This document shows, piece after piece, positions 12,055-23,855 of a DNA stretch of 64,000 nucleotides (position 1 is the stretch's first letter; each line of letters begins with the position of its first letter). The stretch spans positions 9,231,178 to 9,295,177 of the forward strand of contig NC_083598.1 of assembly GCF_020882245.1 (NCBI RefSeq). Reading direction: 5' to 3'. The position numbers and the translations under genes are program-made. This DNA is from Rhopalosiphum padi. Its lineage: Eukaryota; Arthropoda; Insecta; Hemiptera; Aphididae. Under the pieces are notes generated by a model. That model saw nothing but the letters and a program-made list of their open reading frames with translations. It searched no databases and was not told the origin of the DNA.

Positions 12055-15000
12055 TTATGTTAGTTGTTCCTTGGTGCTAAATATATGTAAACGACCGGAT
12101 CCATTTCCTCCGACATAAATAGCCTGAGTGGGATGTACTTCTATGACTGGACAATATGTGGTCATCTCTGTAGAGGTCAGATTGTGTAATACATTTCCGG
12201 TACAATTATAAACTTGTATCTGGAAATACATAAGAAATTAATTACAGTGTATGTTTGGTATGTTTAAATAATATAAATAGGTTTTTAACAAAATAATACA
12301 TTATTTAACTTGTTGTAAACTTGATAATTGTACTAAACATTTAAAGATATTACCATTTTCATTAACAATGTTATACATATTTTTTTAGTATGTTTGTGTT
12401 AACTGTGTTTTTCATACCACGATTAATTTTTTATTAATATTACTAACCTATTACAAACAACTGCCTTAACTACATACCAAACCTGTGTCGTTTAAAACAT
12501 ATATAATATTAATGAAATAGTTAAAATATTCCTAAATAATAAATATATTTATTTAAATGTTATAACAAAAGATAATTTAAACTAAAATGTTCTAGCAAAT
12601 ATTTTATCAACAAAAAAATATTTGCCATGCAGCTACTACTGTCCAAGAGAAGAAAAATCATTTTATCTTTTGTTTATTGGTTATTACATAGTATAATTTA
12701 GGGTTTATTACAAGTAAGATGGGGTACCAGCAGTGGTACAATAGCAGTTGGATTACTTTAAGGTTAATAAAATTAGTTTTGTCTAACTCATACCTCAAAC
12801 AACACTATTAACAATTTAACTCGTTCACACAGTTCATCTAATGTTTCTAACAGTGAAAAATTAATGTCTTGATTTTTCAGCCAATTCTGCACATCATCTT
12901 TCCAAGCATTACTTTTTGGATAATTGTTTATATACATGAAATTATACGACGTGTTATAGTTAACAATAACACATGGTTCAGGAAGTAGCTTTAACATATT
13001 TACAAGCCAACCTTTAAAAACTCATTTTGACCCTTCAATGAATTAACAATACGACCTCCTTTGCCTGTTGGTATTTTTAGTTCTTCAGTTTCTTTGTTAT
13101 TTTGCCAAACATAAAACCTTGTATGATTTTGGTTTACCCAGATTTCATCTAATTTCAAGTTTTAAGACTTAAGACGGATTCCTCATAATTTGGCATTTTA
13201 TTTTTTAATTTCAATTCATCTTTATCATAAAATTTACTTAGTGTTTGAAGAACTATATCAACATCAGTCATCCATTTCCGTGCATTTCTTTTGACAGTTA
13301 TACAATTTATGTGGTTTATATGATAGTCCTTCCTCTACGACTAATGTAAATTTTTTAGCTTATACATATATGACACTTCAATATGATGACACAAGCTTCA
13401 GCAACAATTTTTGAAAAAGTCGTTGTCAAATCATATTTTCTAATACCATTATAATAAAATTAAATACATTAACATTTTTTTTTTATCTTGACTACAAGAG
13501 TTATGATCTTTAAATGACATTTTATACAAAGCTGTCAGTATATCAATAATTAAATTCAAACAAATACTCACAAATGTACAGAAATTCACAAAATATGTTT
13601 ACTACAGCACAGGGTACAAACGAAGTGAAAAAAAAATGTAAAGATGTACAACAGTGCATGTTCTCCTCCAATACCTAAGGAATATAAGGAGCACAAAATA
13701 CTGAATGGTTATGTAATATATTGAGTATTTGGGCAGCTGTGTCAACCGGGTGTTAAGGCTACATTCATTTTTCATGCTCCCAACTATAGGATATAATATG
13801 ATTGCTCTTTTGTTTAATTATGGATTATACATTATTTATCATTACATTTATATATATATATTCTGTAGCCTACCAATCCCTTTAATTATCAGACAAAATG
13901 GTAACATTATTCTGTTAAAAACTTCTTAATATAACTGAATAATAATTAATAATTATTTAACATACTCTTTTTGGAGTTATCATTGATCCAATGAAGAATT
14001 CGTTATCTCTTCCAGGATTCCATTTAGCTTTAAACACTGAAAGCCACCGTCCTGTATGATTATTATGTGGAATTATTTTGATAGGTTCTAAAAAATATAT
14101 TTGAATTAATATTATTTACCATCACAGTTGGTAAAATCTACTAGGTTATACATTAAAATTGAGTCTAAGTAATTAATTTCTACTTCAAAGGTTGACTCAG
14201 CTTTTTTATATTAAGAAAATTGATAATTGATTGAAAAGTTATACAGAAAACGATTAAGATTTAGAACTTACTTGTAGCACTTGAATTTAATGTATCGGTA
14301 TTAAAGATTCTAATATTATCATCATTACATGTAGATACCATCTTAGTACCAGAGGCAGAAAAAAATGCACTAGTTAATGATTTAGGATGCTCAAACTGTA
14401 AGATTGGATTAATTGATTTATCAGTCATATTCCTTATGTCCCATAAAGAAACCTCTCTAAAAGTATAATTTTAATTAAATAATTTTTTTTTTTTTTTAAT
14501 ACATTTAAATGCATGTATTTTAGCAGTTAATATAATATTATAATAGCAATTAGTAATTACCCAATTCCAGATGAAGTTAAAAAGTGATGTTTTTCCAAAG
14601 GGTGACATTGAACTGTACGCACAGATCTTTCATGGCACCAAGCAGTGTTAATAATTTGATCTGGTGTTCGTATGTCAATCATATCTACATGTCCCGAACC
14701 TTAATAAGCAAACAGTTAAACATATAATATAATCATAAAAAATTGAGATTTTATGTGTCACAGATGAGAAAGCCTAGCAACATACCACTCCCTATTAGAA
14801 GATTTCTTTCAAATTCAGTGTGCCATGTAGTATGATTCATACCATATTTATTTTGACCTTTCCAATCTTTCTTATAGATCTATTTATTTAAAACGTATAA
14901 CTTTAATTAACATGATTAAAAACAAAGATAATAAATTCTTATGTAAAATGATTTTACTAACAACATCAAAAGTTCGTTTAACCATGTCACCACATCTGAC

Positions 15001-17748
15001 TGACCCATCATGACTAGTTGAAAACAACTTATATGGATCCCAAGTACAAAATGAAATACAATTAACTGGAGCATCATGAATTCTATACTCGCGCATTTCT
15101 GAGTTTCTATTGTTGTATAAGGCTACAAAATGTTAAAATTAAATTATTACTAATTAAGAGTCAGACAAATTTACAATAATTTAATTATTATATGAATTCC
15201 ATAATAAAAATATTTTAATTATATATTCAGCCTCACACAAGTTTCCGTTCATGTCCCCCACCGCAACTATTAGAGATGTTTCTGAAGGATGAATAGCAAG
15301 AGAGTAGATTCGTTTTTCACACACTTTTACTGGTGTAATCATATCAAGACTTTTTAGCACATGAACAAATCTAAATACAAATAAAATAATGTTTAACATA
15401 TCAATAGATAAGAATGGAAATTATTTAAATATCTGTAAAAAATCTTAGAAAAATATACTATTCATAGTAAAGAGAGAGAAGAAAACTAACATTAATTTTG
15501 AGGATAAACTTACACTTGATATATTGTTATAAAACATTAAATACAATTATTATTTCATTAGATGTAAAGTAAGTTAATAAATAAATATACTATGGTATAT
15601 TTTTTTAGTTACATAGTTATTTTTCCAATTTTAGCATTATGGGAAAGTATAAACTATTAATAATTTAGAATTTATTGCATACTTATCACTTGGTAACATA
15701 TGAAAATCATTAACTGCTTCTTTAATGGCTAATTCATCACTCAATTTTTCAACAAAAACAGAGTCTTCTTCTGGCATTGTTATGATACCTTAAGTAAATA
15801 AAATAATATAATTAGTAATAAGTATGTTTCCTTTAAAATAACACACTATGAAAGCTGTAGTGAAATGGAGCACAATCTATTTATAAAATGTAGATTACAG
15901 ACAATATACATTGGGTATTATTTCATCTGGTACTTTTTCTAACAGGTTGCCTTAGTATAAAACAATATTTTAATTAATTTTAAATCTCACATACATAAAA
16001 TGATCTTGTTCAAGGTACGGTTTACATAAAAACAGTTAATTATTTACTTAAATAGTTGCTGTAAGTTAAAGTATTTCAATTGTATTTTTTCAAACTTGGA
16101 TAAATAGTATACCTAAATGAACATTTAATGTTAACTTTATAATTTATTAATAGAGAAAAAAACTAAAAAAAAATATGTGAACAGTATGGATTACCTATGT
16201 GTTGAACAAAAATAACTAGTAGCTTAAGGATAAAAGTTTACTTACTTTGATCTATAAATTTAGTTTCATAAGAATTGTCTTTTTCAGAGATTTTGGAATT
16301 GTTAGATTTTAATTCATATTTTTCTGGGAGATGATTATCTTGAGGTGCAGCCAAATGAGCTATTCTCAATGAACGTCTTTCAGGTTTTCTGAAAAAAATA
16401 AAATATATGAATAAAATTAAATAATAAAGTTTTAAAAATAATTTGGTCAAACATTTAATAGGTACTTACAATTTTACAGATCGAGATCTTTTAACATTTT
16501 TGTAAGCTGCCTTTTTTTCTAAGCTATTTGCTAATGTCTTTGCAGCCTGATTTATACCAAGTATACTGGAATATTATTATTAATTAATAAATTTAATTAC
16601 AAATTTTAGATGAATAATTCATGAGAAATTAATCATAATTTGTGTTATTAGTATACAAAATGACACACCAAATAAGTTTGTCCTAATTTTTCCTTTTAAA
16701 ATGAACTGAAGTATTAAAATTTAATTAGAAGATTTGTGATTTTTTCAAATAAAAATGTCTTGTTTTTTTTCTGTAAATTTTAATACAGACGACTTTTTGA
16801 AAATGCTGATGTATTTAACTTGAAATACAAATAAGTTTTTGGATAATTAAAATTTCTATACTAAGAATAATAGGTTTGAAAGATATGAGTTATAATAATA
16901 ATTTATTGATATTTTATAATTTGTAAGAATGTTTAAAATATAATAAGTATTGGATTAAATATTTCATTTGTATTATATTTTTGTAAAAGTGATTTAAAGA
17001 CAATTATCTCTAACATATATATTGACGGTCTGCAGCAGTGCAAATACAAAGTATCAAGCATTACGGTGTAATGCCGATGCTCATTCCTATCATAACTTCT
17101 TACACAACATCAATTTTGACCGTACCATGACAAACAACAAACAAAATTATTGCAGTTGACTTTTACATTTTAATAATTAAGCAACTACTCATTAGAACTT
17201 TGATATGAATCAACTAAAATTTTCAAAAAAATTATCAGCATAGTATAGAATAAAAAGTTAGTTATAATTTAAAAAAAAAATATAAGCTTTTATGTAGTGC
17301 CACAAGGCACCCCTTAAACGATAAAAAATTTAATTATTTGAAAATATTTTCCTTAAATATAATGTAAAAGTACCAAAAATCAGAATTTAGAATAATTTAA
17401 AAGTATTATTTTAAGTAAAAAAAATAGTAGTAAGCATACTCGATTAATCACTCTGTTTATATATTTTTTTAAGAATTTCAATTTTAGATAATAATAATGC
17501 ACGATAAAAATGACTAGTTAAACTTTAAAATATATTTAAAATCACATAAATCATTAAAAACTAGCTTAATATTTATAAGCCTGTTAAAAAAAATAATTTT
17601 CAAAGAAAACTACTCACTCTAATATTTCTTGATTTTTTTTCATTCTTTTTTCTCTTTGTTGTTCATATGTCAAACTTTCGTCTTCATCATCAGACATACA
17701 TTCAATTTCTTCCATTTTTAAAGGTGATGTGTTTTCAATTTTAATCAT
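12055..17748 (-). CDS. WDR76: WD repeat-containing protein 76 (DDB1/CUL4-associated WD40 protein)
   Basis: I read eleven exons on the minus strand: 17618-17748, 16470-16565, 16246-16388, 15683-15788, 15237-15370, 14962-15122, 14786-14879, 14561-14699, 14272-14456, 13966-14087 and 12055-12219. All introns are GT-AG, the phases agree, and the product is about 491 residues (human 626). The N-terminus is acidic with a YEQQREKRMKKNQEIL segment, followed by the family block RRSLRIAHLA. A seven-bladed WD40 propeller follows. Family signatures include RIYSLAIHPSE...VAVGD, DGSVRCGD, HTGRWLSVFKAKWNP and FFIGSM, and the C-terminus is GNGSGRLHIF. A WDXR (DWD) motif, WDIR at about 340-343, fits binding to DDB1 in CUL4 ubiquitin ligases. 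The protein is nuclear and linked to DNA-damage and heterochromatin functions in other animals (the yeast relative is Cmr1). The last intron holds a transposase remnant. Exon edges were placed by eye and may be off by a few bases. Confidence 0.93.
12780..13450 (-). pseudogene. Decayed DDE-type transposase remnant inside WDR76 intron 10
   Basis: Read on the minus strand, the segment gives pieces of a DDE superfamily transposase: LDEIWVNQNHTRFYVWQNN, then IPTGKGGRIVNS, then after a frame break LLPEPCVIVNYNTSYN and DDVQNWLKNQDINFS. These match the order seen in abundant insect, and especially aphid, DDE endonuclease proteins: a DETW-like motif, PTGKGGR, then LPEPCVIVxDNAPYH. Stops and frameshifts interrupt it, and the Asp expected before NAPYH is replaced (VNYNTSYN). 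It is therefore dead. The terminal repeats were not resolved. It lies in the same orientation as WDR76 and is presumably spliced out. Confidence 0.75.
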
Positions 17749-18140
17749 CTTAAAGATTTAAATGTGAATTAGTAAATACAAAATAAACTATTATATTATA
17801 TACAAAATATTGAAAAAATAAGAACGTATAAATTATTTAACTATAATAATAAGGATCAATAAAATATTAAAAATAAGTAGTTACAATTATAGGCACTCAT
17901 CTCACTATCAAAGTAAAATATTTTACCAAAATAAAACAATTTAATCTATGTAGCTGGGAAAATTATATTAATAACTATTATTTTTATAATATATGTATAG
18001 TAAATAATAACTAATAAGTTAACTACTTATGTATATGATTTATCAGTTACATCTAAAAATGGCACAGCAGTACTCAGTTAACAATATTAGATAGAAAATT
18101 GTTAGACTTTAGACGAACAGAACCCTACTTAACTGTGTGA
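17749..18140. other. WDR76 5' flank, no gene seen
   Basis: AT-rich sequence upstream of the WDR76 start codon. It probably belongs to the 5' UTR or a UTR intron, because the more promoter-like sequence lies further right, near 19.4-19.9 kb. No convincing splice pair was fixed. Confidence 0.4.
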
Positions 18141-18427
18141 CTATGATCATACAGTTAGATTAGTCCAAATTCTAGGGTAGCAAAAAAAAAAAATTATCTA
18201 CAACAAATTTACATTGCATTTATTTTTAGAAAGTGAAAAATAACTATTATATAATATAATAATTATTATTTTAATAATACAGTATACAGTACACACTTGA
18301 ATAATAAACATCAAATATATTTTCTAAATCTAAGATTTCTTTGGGGATAGCAAAACAATACCCTTGCTACCCCAAAAAAAATTATGGGGTAGCAAAGATA
18401 CCCCTTAATGACGCCTATGTCTATGAT
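18141..18427. mobile_element. hAT-like MITE with near-perfect 8-bp target duplication
   Basis: ACTATGAT at 18141-18148 and TCTATGAT at 18420-18427 (7 of 8 identical) bracket a 271-bp segment. The segment begins CATA and ends CGCCTATG. Its right part contains a hairpin: TTGCTACCCCA, a short A-rich loop, then TGGGGTAGCAA (about 18364-18395). A related GGGTAGCAAA word lies near the left end at about 18175. The reverse-complemented right end, CATAGGCGTCATTAAGGGG, is hAT-like. The left terminal repeat is poorly conserved, so the boundaries are tentative. Confidence 0.5.
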
Positions 18428-18739
18428 ACATGAGTAGGGACTAGGAAAGTAATTGGAATTGTGGCATTTCCATACAAAAAATATTAATTCAAAATAATAT
18501 AAATTATATTAACTTAAAATATTAAAGAATGGACAACTCATGTAGACCTAAACATAAGTAGTTGTTACTCATTAGTTTAAACTTTAATTCTTTAATGTTT
18601 ATAGGTTTTTTTATAGTTGTTTGTTCATCTAATGATTCTAATGAATAATGGAGCACTGCTCAAAATTTGAAAAGCAACTTGGCAACAAAAGAAAAAAGGT
18701 TACTTAGTTATTTAATTTTTTTTTTATAGTATATGATGG

Positions 18740-19330
18740 TAAGTGGAAATTCCCCCCCCCCCCCATATTTTTATTTCAATATACCTTATAATTAGTATAT
18801 TAATATAATAGAATATATGCAATTATTATTTTTATTTTTTCTTAATGTGTAATAAATTTAATTATTTACATTTTTACATTATTAATTAATTTGAAATACA
18901 TAATAACAGTAGTAGTAATAATAATACAAATTAAAATAATAAAAAAATAACTAGAAATTGCGACATAGATATGAAACATTTTGTAAAAACTCTTTAATGT
19001 ACTATTCTTTACTTATCCCTAAACACATATTTTTAAGCCTTTTTATATATTCAACCATACCGCCCATACCAGTTTGGATATTTAACAATTTAATAATTGC
19101 TACCAAATTTGATTGTGTTTCAATAAACATCCAAATATTTAAACTTATTTTAAATACATTTTGAATATGGGTGGGAAAATAATAAATATTGTGATAATTA
19201 TAATACGTTTTAAATAGTTTAGTTATATAGGGGGAAAATGTCATCATCAAAAAATATACGGTTGGAAAATGTCCTACTATGTCGAAAATAACAGGGGGGA
19301 AATTGTCCGGGGGGAAAATGTCCGCCATTC
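18740..19330. repeat. Degenerate MULE-like repeat with GGACATTTTCCCCCC modules
   Basis: The right end (about 19230-19325) carries several copies of a GGGGGGAAAATGTCC module, or its variants, in a row. The left end carries a related inverted word, GGAAATTCCCCCC, running into 13 C residues at 18752-18764. Between them, the minus strand reads a short stretch (NIWMFIETQ...EYIKRLKN) that resembles the C-terminal part of aphid MULE transposases (IWKFI...), but weakly. I read this as a decayed non-autonomous DNA transposon. The internal minus-strand frame of 118 codons is not a host gene. Confidence 0.4.
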
Positions 19331-19399
19331 GTAGATGATAGTTGGGTACTTGGTACATAGTAATTTTATAAATTAATAAATTGATTAAATGTTAAAGTA

Positions 19400-19900
19400 T
19401 GATGAAATAACCTTACCTTACTAAATAGACTATAAATTAAATCTTAAACGACTCCACGACTAATGAAATGGAATTTCTTCCTTAATCGTGGGTATGACAG
19501 TAAGAATATTGAATTATTGAAAAGTGAATAGTGAATTAGTAAAACTGAATAGTGAATTCTGACCGTGACCTAGGTATTCTAGTCTAAACACTAAAGCTAA
19601 ACAATCAACTTTTAAATCGACAAAAGATTCATCAGCAATTCACAAATAAAATCAGACTAACCTATAACATTATCAAAAAATGGCGCGAAAATTTATAACT
19701 TCCCAGTTATTCGCACGGCGTCTATTTTGTTATCTGTTCGATGTTTATCATCAACAAGGCACAAGTAACAACAGAGTACAGACCAACACACCGACATCTC
19801 TTGACTTAACCCTGTGGTCGTGTGCCCAGAGTTTTATTCTGTAGTTCTATTATTCCTCGATCCGTAAAGTTTGAAAAAGAGTTCGTCTTCAAAGTTCAAA
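19400..19900. promoter_or_regulatory. Candidate shared promoter region of WDR76 and SF3B2
   Basis: Between two divergent genes the base composition becomes less AT-rich at about 19680-19900. The plus strand shows a candidate first exon ending at a GTATGT donor (19919). On the minus strand, a GTTAGT donor-like site lies near 19650. No TATA box is present. The assignment rests on position and composition. Confidence 0.35.
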
Positions 19901-19918
19901 TGGAATCAAATAAAATGG
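19860..19918 (+). other. Candidate non-coding first exon of SF3B2
   Basis: The sequence around 19900-19918 contains an ATG in good context (AAATGG) followed by five codons and then a clean GTATGTTG donor. Spliced to either visible acceptor (TTTTCCAG ending at 20989, or TTTCTAG ending near 21141), the frame stops within a few codons. It would therefore be a short upstream open frame in the leader rather than the SF3B2 N-terminus. Confidence 0.4.
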
Positions 19919-21141
19919 TATGTTGCTCATAATTGTTTGATAGGAACATTGGGCTGATCTTTATATGAATTGTACGCTAAACGTTCAAATAATATTTTCT
20001 AAACTCTGAAACTTATATGAAGTTCTCTATTTGTGTATTATGTATTATCTATCCCTCTATATGTGTAGATGTTATTGCGACTTGCTATGTAAATAATCAA
20101 TTACAAAACAACACGTAAACTAAACCTATAGATTATCATGAATAAACCACTTTTTGTAATTGTCATTTGTAATCATTGACCTTATCCAAATTAATTTTCG
20201 TAAAATTAAATAATAAGTATATATATTGTTTTTTTGTTCCTTTACCAAACCTATTTAACCTGTTTTGGTACAAATATGTAATTATATTGTTCTTACTATT
20301 CAATTTTTGGTTCTTGCTTGTTATTGCCCTGCTATCGTATGACTATATGTTAGTAGTATTTTATGTATGATTTATTGATTTATGATGTTGGCTTGTTATT
20401 ATATCGTATGTGTAATTTTAAGTACATATATTATATTGGATTTTTATGAGTTACTACAATATTTAATATCATCTTTTTATTTTTACAATTAATATTTAAC
20501 ATATATGTGGCAATGTTTAAGAATTGACTATTTACGGATCCTTAACAAATTTTATAATTTTTTTGCATTTATAGAAATACATATAATTAATAATTATGGA
20601 ATGTAATTATTAATTGTTAACAATTTATTATTATTATTATCAATTTATATTTATTGAAAGTTAAGAAAAATGTATGAGTGCAACATAATAGGTCACTTGG
20701 AAATAATGTATTAAGAAAAAATTACCTAATTCTGTATATCATGGTATATTATGAACATGGTTATTAGTTATTACTTAATAGTTAAATTGAATATAAAACA
20801 TAAATATTATATTCTTGTTTTTATGAATAACTTATAGAATGTATTATAAATAATTAATCTTATTTCAATCAAACATATACAAATTTGTATGGTGAAAACT
20901 TCAAATACACAAAATTATATAATTTGTAACATAACTAATTTATATTATATGCTATGTGTTGCATACCTATGTATTATTTTATTTTCCAGGTGTTGTAATG
21001 GTTAATTTAATCAAGTTATTGCCAATATAATATCAGTTTTTGTTAGCTTTTACCTAATAAAAGCTTCTTTTAAAATAACATTTAACGAGCATAATATGAA
21101 CATGTAATATGTGATTAATAATTAAATTCCTATGTTTCTAG
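19919..21141 (+). other. Probable SF3B2 leader intron
   Basis: AT-rich interval between the candidate first exon and the segment beginning near 21142. It has two possible acceptors, at 20989 and about 21141. No other feature is seen. Confidence 0.35.
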
Positions 21142-21260
21142 GTGCAAAGTGGTGATTGCTGGTAGAAATTGTGTTCCATTTTTAAGAAGCATAGAATTTC
21201 AATACTTGGATCTCAATTCATTCAGCACTACTCGAGAGTTTTCAAAAAATATTCACAACC
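21142..21260 (+). other. Unexplained open stretch upstream of SF3B2, possible exon
   Basis: This segment is bounded by a TTTCTAG acceptor and a GTAAGC donor. In one frame it is open and reads RNCVPFLRSIEF...FSTTREFSKNIHN, rich in Arg, Ser and Thr like a mitochondrial presequence. That frame has no ATG inside the segment, and it does not continue into SF3B2. It may be an untranslated leader exon, an alternative exon, or a fossil of another gene. Confidence 0.3.
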
Positions 21261-21314
21261 GTAAGCTTATTTTATAATTAAAATATCTGTTCAAATTTCT
21301 TGTGTGGTTCAATT

Positions 21315-23246
21315 ATGTACGAACCGGAAGTTGCTTTTGAAGAAGACTTACTAATTCCACCTGGTGAAGATGTTGCTCTTCCCCCAGCCCTTGAACAAGC
21401 TTTGAACTATATTCAAGCTAAAGAATATTCACATGAAGACAACACTGAAGTTGTACAGCCTAAAATCGAAGATGTCGAGGATGATGAAGATGATGACGAT
21501 GACGATGATGATGAAGAAGAACAAGTAGTTAAAATGTCTACCAAAGATCGTAAAGTAGCTAAAAGAAGGAAGAAAAAGTATAAAAAGAAAAAGAAGAAAC
21601 AATTGAAAAATGAGCAAAAAGTAAAAGAAACATCATCTTCAGACAAAGAGAACAAGGTTGAAAAATTAGATATTGAGGTTGAATACATACAAGAAACTTT
21701 AAGTGTATTCAACCTTGTACCTATGTATAGGCAATATGCTAAAGTTTTTGAGAATTTCAAAATTCCTGAACCAGAGCAAAAACTATCTGATCAAGATGGT
21801 GGTCAAGAAGCTACATTACCCAGTTTAGATTTAAAGAAAGTACCTAAGCTTCCTGAACAAGAAGATGATGATGACGGCAAAGATAAAGATGGAGAAAATC
21901 AACCAAAGGGTCCTGATAAGTTGTCGAGAAGGCAATTTAAAAAGGTTACTCGTTTAAGTGTAGCTGAACTAAAGCAGCTTGTTTCTAGGCCAGATGTTGT
22001 AGAAATGCACGATGTAACTGCTAGAGATCCTCATCTATTAATACAGTTAAAAGCGCATCGTAACACAGTGCCTGTACCTCGCCATTGGTGCTTCAAGCGT
22101 AAGTATTTACAGGGTAAACGAGGTATTGAAAAACCCCCATTTGATTTGCCTGATTTTATTAAACGTACTGGTATCATGGAAATGAGAGCTGCCCATCAAG
22201 AAAAAGAAGATGAAAAATCATTAAAAAATAAAATGAGAGAAAGAGTTAGACCCAAAATGGGTAAGATCGATATTGATTACAAAAAATTACATGACGCATT
22301 CTTTAAATTACAAACTAAACCAAGATTATCTCTGCATGGTGATTTGTATTATGAAGGTAAAGAATATGAGACTAAACTTAGAGAAAAAAAACCTGGTGAT
22401 TTGAGTGCTGAATTACGTACAGCATTAGGTATGCCGGTTGGTCATAATGCTCACAAAGTCCCTCCACCGTGGCTTATTGCTATGCAACGTTATGGTCCAC
22501 CGCCATCATATCCAGCTCTTAAAATTCCTGGTCTTAATGCTCCCATTCCTGAAGGATGTTCTTTTGGTTACCATGCTGGTGGTTGGGGTAAGCCTCCCGT
22601 GGACGAACGTGGTCGACCTCTTTATGGAAATGTGTTTGGTACACCATCTGATTATGATGAATCCCATGTAGCTGAAGAGCAAATTGATAAATCTATGTGG
22701 GGAGAGCCAGATTCAGAATCAGATGCTGAAGAAAGTGAAGAAGAAGAGGAAGAAGAAGAAGTAAAGGAAACCGAAGAAGTAGCAATTGATGCTAGTGGTA
22801 TTGCCACACCAGTTGCCGAAGGTTTAGCTACACCATCAGGAATTATGTCTGGATTACCAAGTGGTTATGAAACACCAGAATATATTGAATTAAGAAAACG
22901 AAAGATTGAATCTGAAATGGAAAGTAGTGAGCAACAACCACTCTACCATGTTTTACCTGAGAAGAAGGTTGACACTGTTCGTGGCTCTATGATGGCATCT
23001 ACACACATGTATGACATACCAACTGCAGCAACAAATAAACCTGGTGAAGTTGAAGTTAGTTTAGATCCATCTGAATTGGAATTAGCTGGAGATGTAGAAG
23101 CCATGGCAGCTAGATATGAGCAAAGAATGAAGGATCAACAGGGCGGGGAAGATGATGGCACTGAGACCGAAAAGAAAAAATCACAAAAACGGAAAGCTGC
23201 TCAAGAAGCAAAAACAAGCAAAAAATATAAGGATTTCAAATTTTAA
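21315..23246 (+). CDS. SF3B2: Splicing factor 3B subunit 2 (SAP145), short N-terminus
   Basis: Single exon, 643 residues from the ATG at 21315. SF3B2 is a core part of the SF3b complex of U2 snRNP. It contacts SF3B4 and pre-mRNA near the branch site in the nucleus. An acidic run (about 50-70) is followed by a Lys-rich stretch, then the near-invariant block RPDVVEMHDVTA...VPRHWCFKRKYLQGKRG (about 225-265; DUF382). Next come RPKMGKIDIDYKKLHDAFFK, the PSP domain (KPGDLSAELR...HKVPPPWLIAMQRYGPPPSYP, about 355-410) and CSFGYHAGGWGKPPVDERG. The C-terminus KKYKDFKF matches KKYKEFKF in human. Compared with human (895 residues), the SAP domain and proline-rich N-terminal third are absent, and no upstream exon encoding them was found. 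Intronless structure plus the short N-terminus raises the possibility of a retrocopy, but the frame is intact, there is no poly(A) scar, and insect and yeast relatives are also shorter. Confidence 0.93.
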   Translation: MYEPEVAFEEDLLIPPGEDVALPPALEQALNYIQAKEYSHEDNTEVVQPKIEDVEDDEDDDDDDDDEEEQVVKMSTKDRKVAKRRKKKYKKKKKKQLKNEQKVKETSSSDKENKVEKLDIEVEYIQETLSVFNLVPMYRQYAKVFENFKIPEPEQKLSDQDGGQEATLPSLDLKKVPKLPEQEDDDDGKDKDGENQPKGPDKLSRRQFKKVTRLSVAELKQLVSRPDVVEMHDVTARDPHLLIQLKAHRNTVPVPRHWCFKRKYLQGKRGIEKPPFDLPDFIKRTGIMEMRAAHQEKEDEKSLKNKMRERVRPKMGKIDIDYKKLHDAFFKLQTKPRLSLHGDLYYEGKEYETKLREKKPGDLSAELRTALGMPVGHNAHKVPPPWLIAMQRYGPPPSYPALKIPGLNAPIPEGCSFGYHAGGWGKPPVDERGRPLYGNVFGTPSDYDESHVAEEQIDKSMWGEPDSESDAEESEEEEEEEEVKETEEVAIDASGIATPVAEGLATPSGIMSGLPSGYETPEYIELRKRKIESEMESSEQQPLYHVLPEKKVDTVRGSMMASTHMYDIPTAATNKPGEVEVSLDPSELELAGDVEAMAARYEQRMKDQQGGEDDGTETEKKKSQKRKAAQEAKTSKKYKDFKF

Positions 23247-23855
23247 ACAAATAAAATTGAAAACTTTTTGCATTTTAGAGAATATTAAAACATTGTTTAT
23301 ATATCATATGACTCTTTGTATATTCAATTATTTATAATCACTATAAAGTCTAAATATTATGTTATTGAACAGAATTGGTGTAAAGTTTGTACTGAACTTA
23401 AAATTAAATCCATTTAATAAAAATAATATTTAGAAAATGATAAATATTGAATTATCGTTTCTAACTCTTGATAAAATGAATTTAAAAAAAATGTTAACAC
23501 CATGTGTATAATAAATAAATTATACTTGTGGATAATAAAAACAATGAAAGTATTATAGGTATGTAGCTGTGCAGAAATAATAAATAATTACACGAATGAA
23601 ACTACTCTAAAACAGTTTTGTTGTATTTGTTACTTGACAGTTGACATAATTACTCTGATATATATTTAGTGTACTATTTTATTATATATTTTTTAATTCT
23701 TCTTTCAAGTTTCTATTGAATCAATTTAAAGTTTAAACACCTACATTTTATTGATGTAGAGGCGTTTCATAATATTCAATGTGTGTTAAGGTTACTATGA
23801 CCAGTGTGAAATAAGTAATGAATGTACGACTGCCTTGTGTTTTGTTTATTTTCAG
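23247..23855. other. SF3B2 3' flank
   Basis: AATAAA occurs four bases after the stop (23250-23255), and a further AT-rich cluster of AATAAA-like words lies near 23410. No gene is seen before the pseudogene that starts at 23856. Confidence 0.5.

Noticed and set aside
19002..19358. 118-codon minus-strand frame as a host gene
   Set aside because: Its N-terminal half is encoded by the GGACATTTTCCCCCC repeat modules, and the rest only weakly resembles a MULE transposase tail.
21360..21389. Polypyrimidine-AG acceptor (CTCTTCCCCCAG) within SF3B2
   Set aside because: The codons on both sides align with conserved SF3B2 sequence (ALPPALEQAL versus IPQALEKIL), so the region is coding and not an intron end.
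21413..21760. Minus-strand frames of 115 and 62 codons with Ser or Phe/Ile runs
   Set aside because: They are antisense to the Asp/Glu and Lys runs of SF3B2 and have no independent motif.
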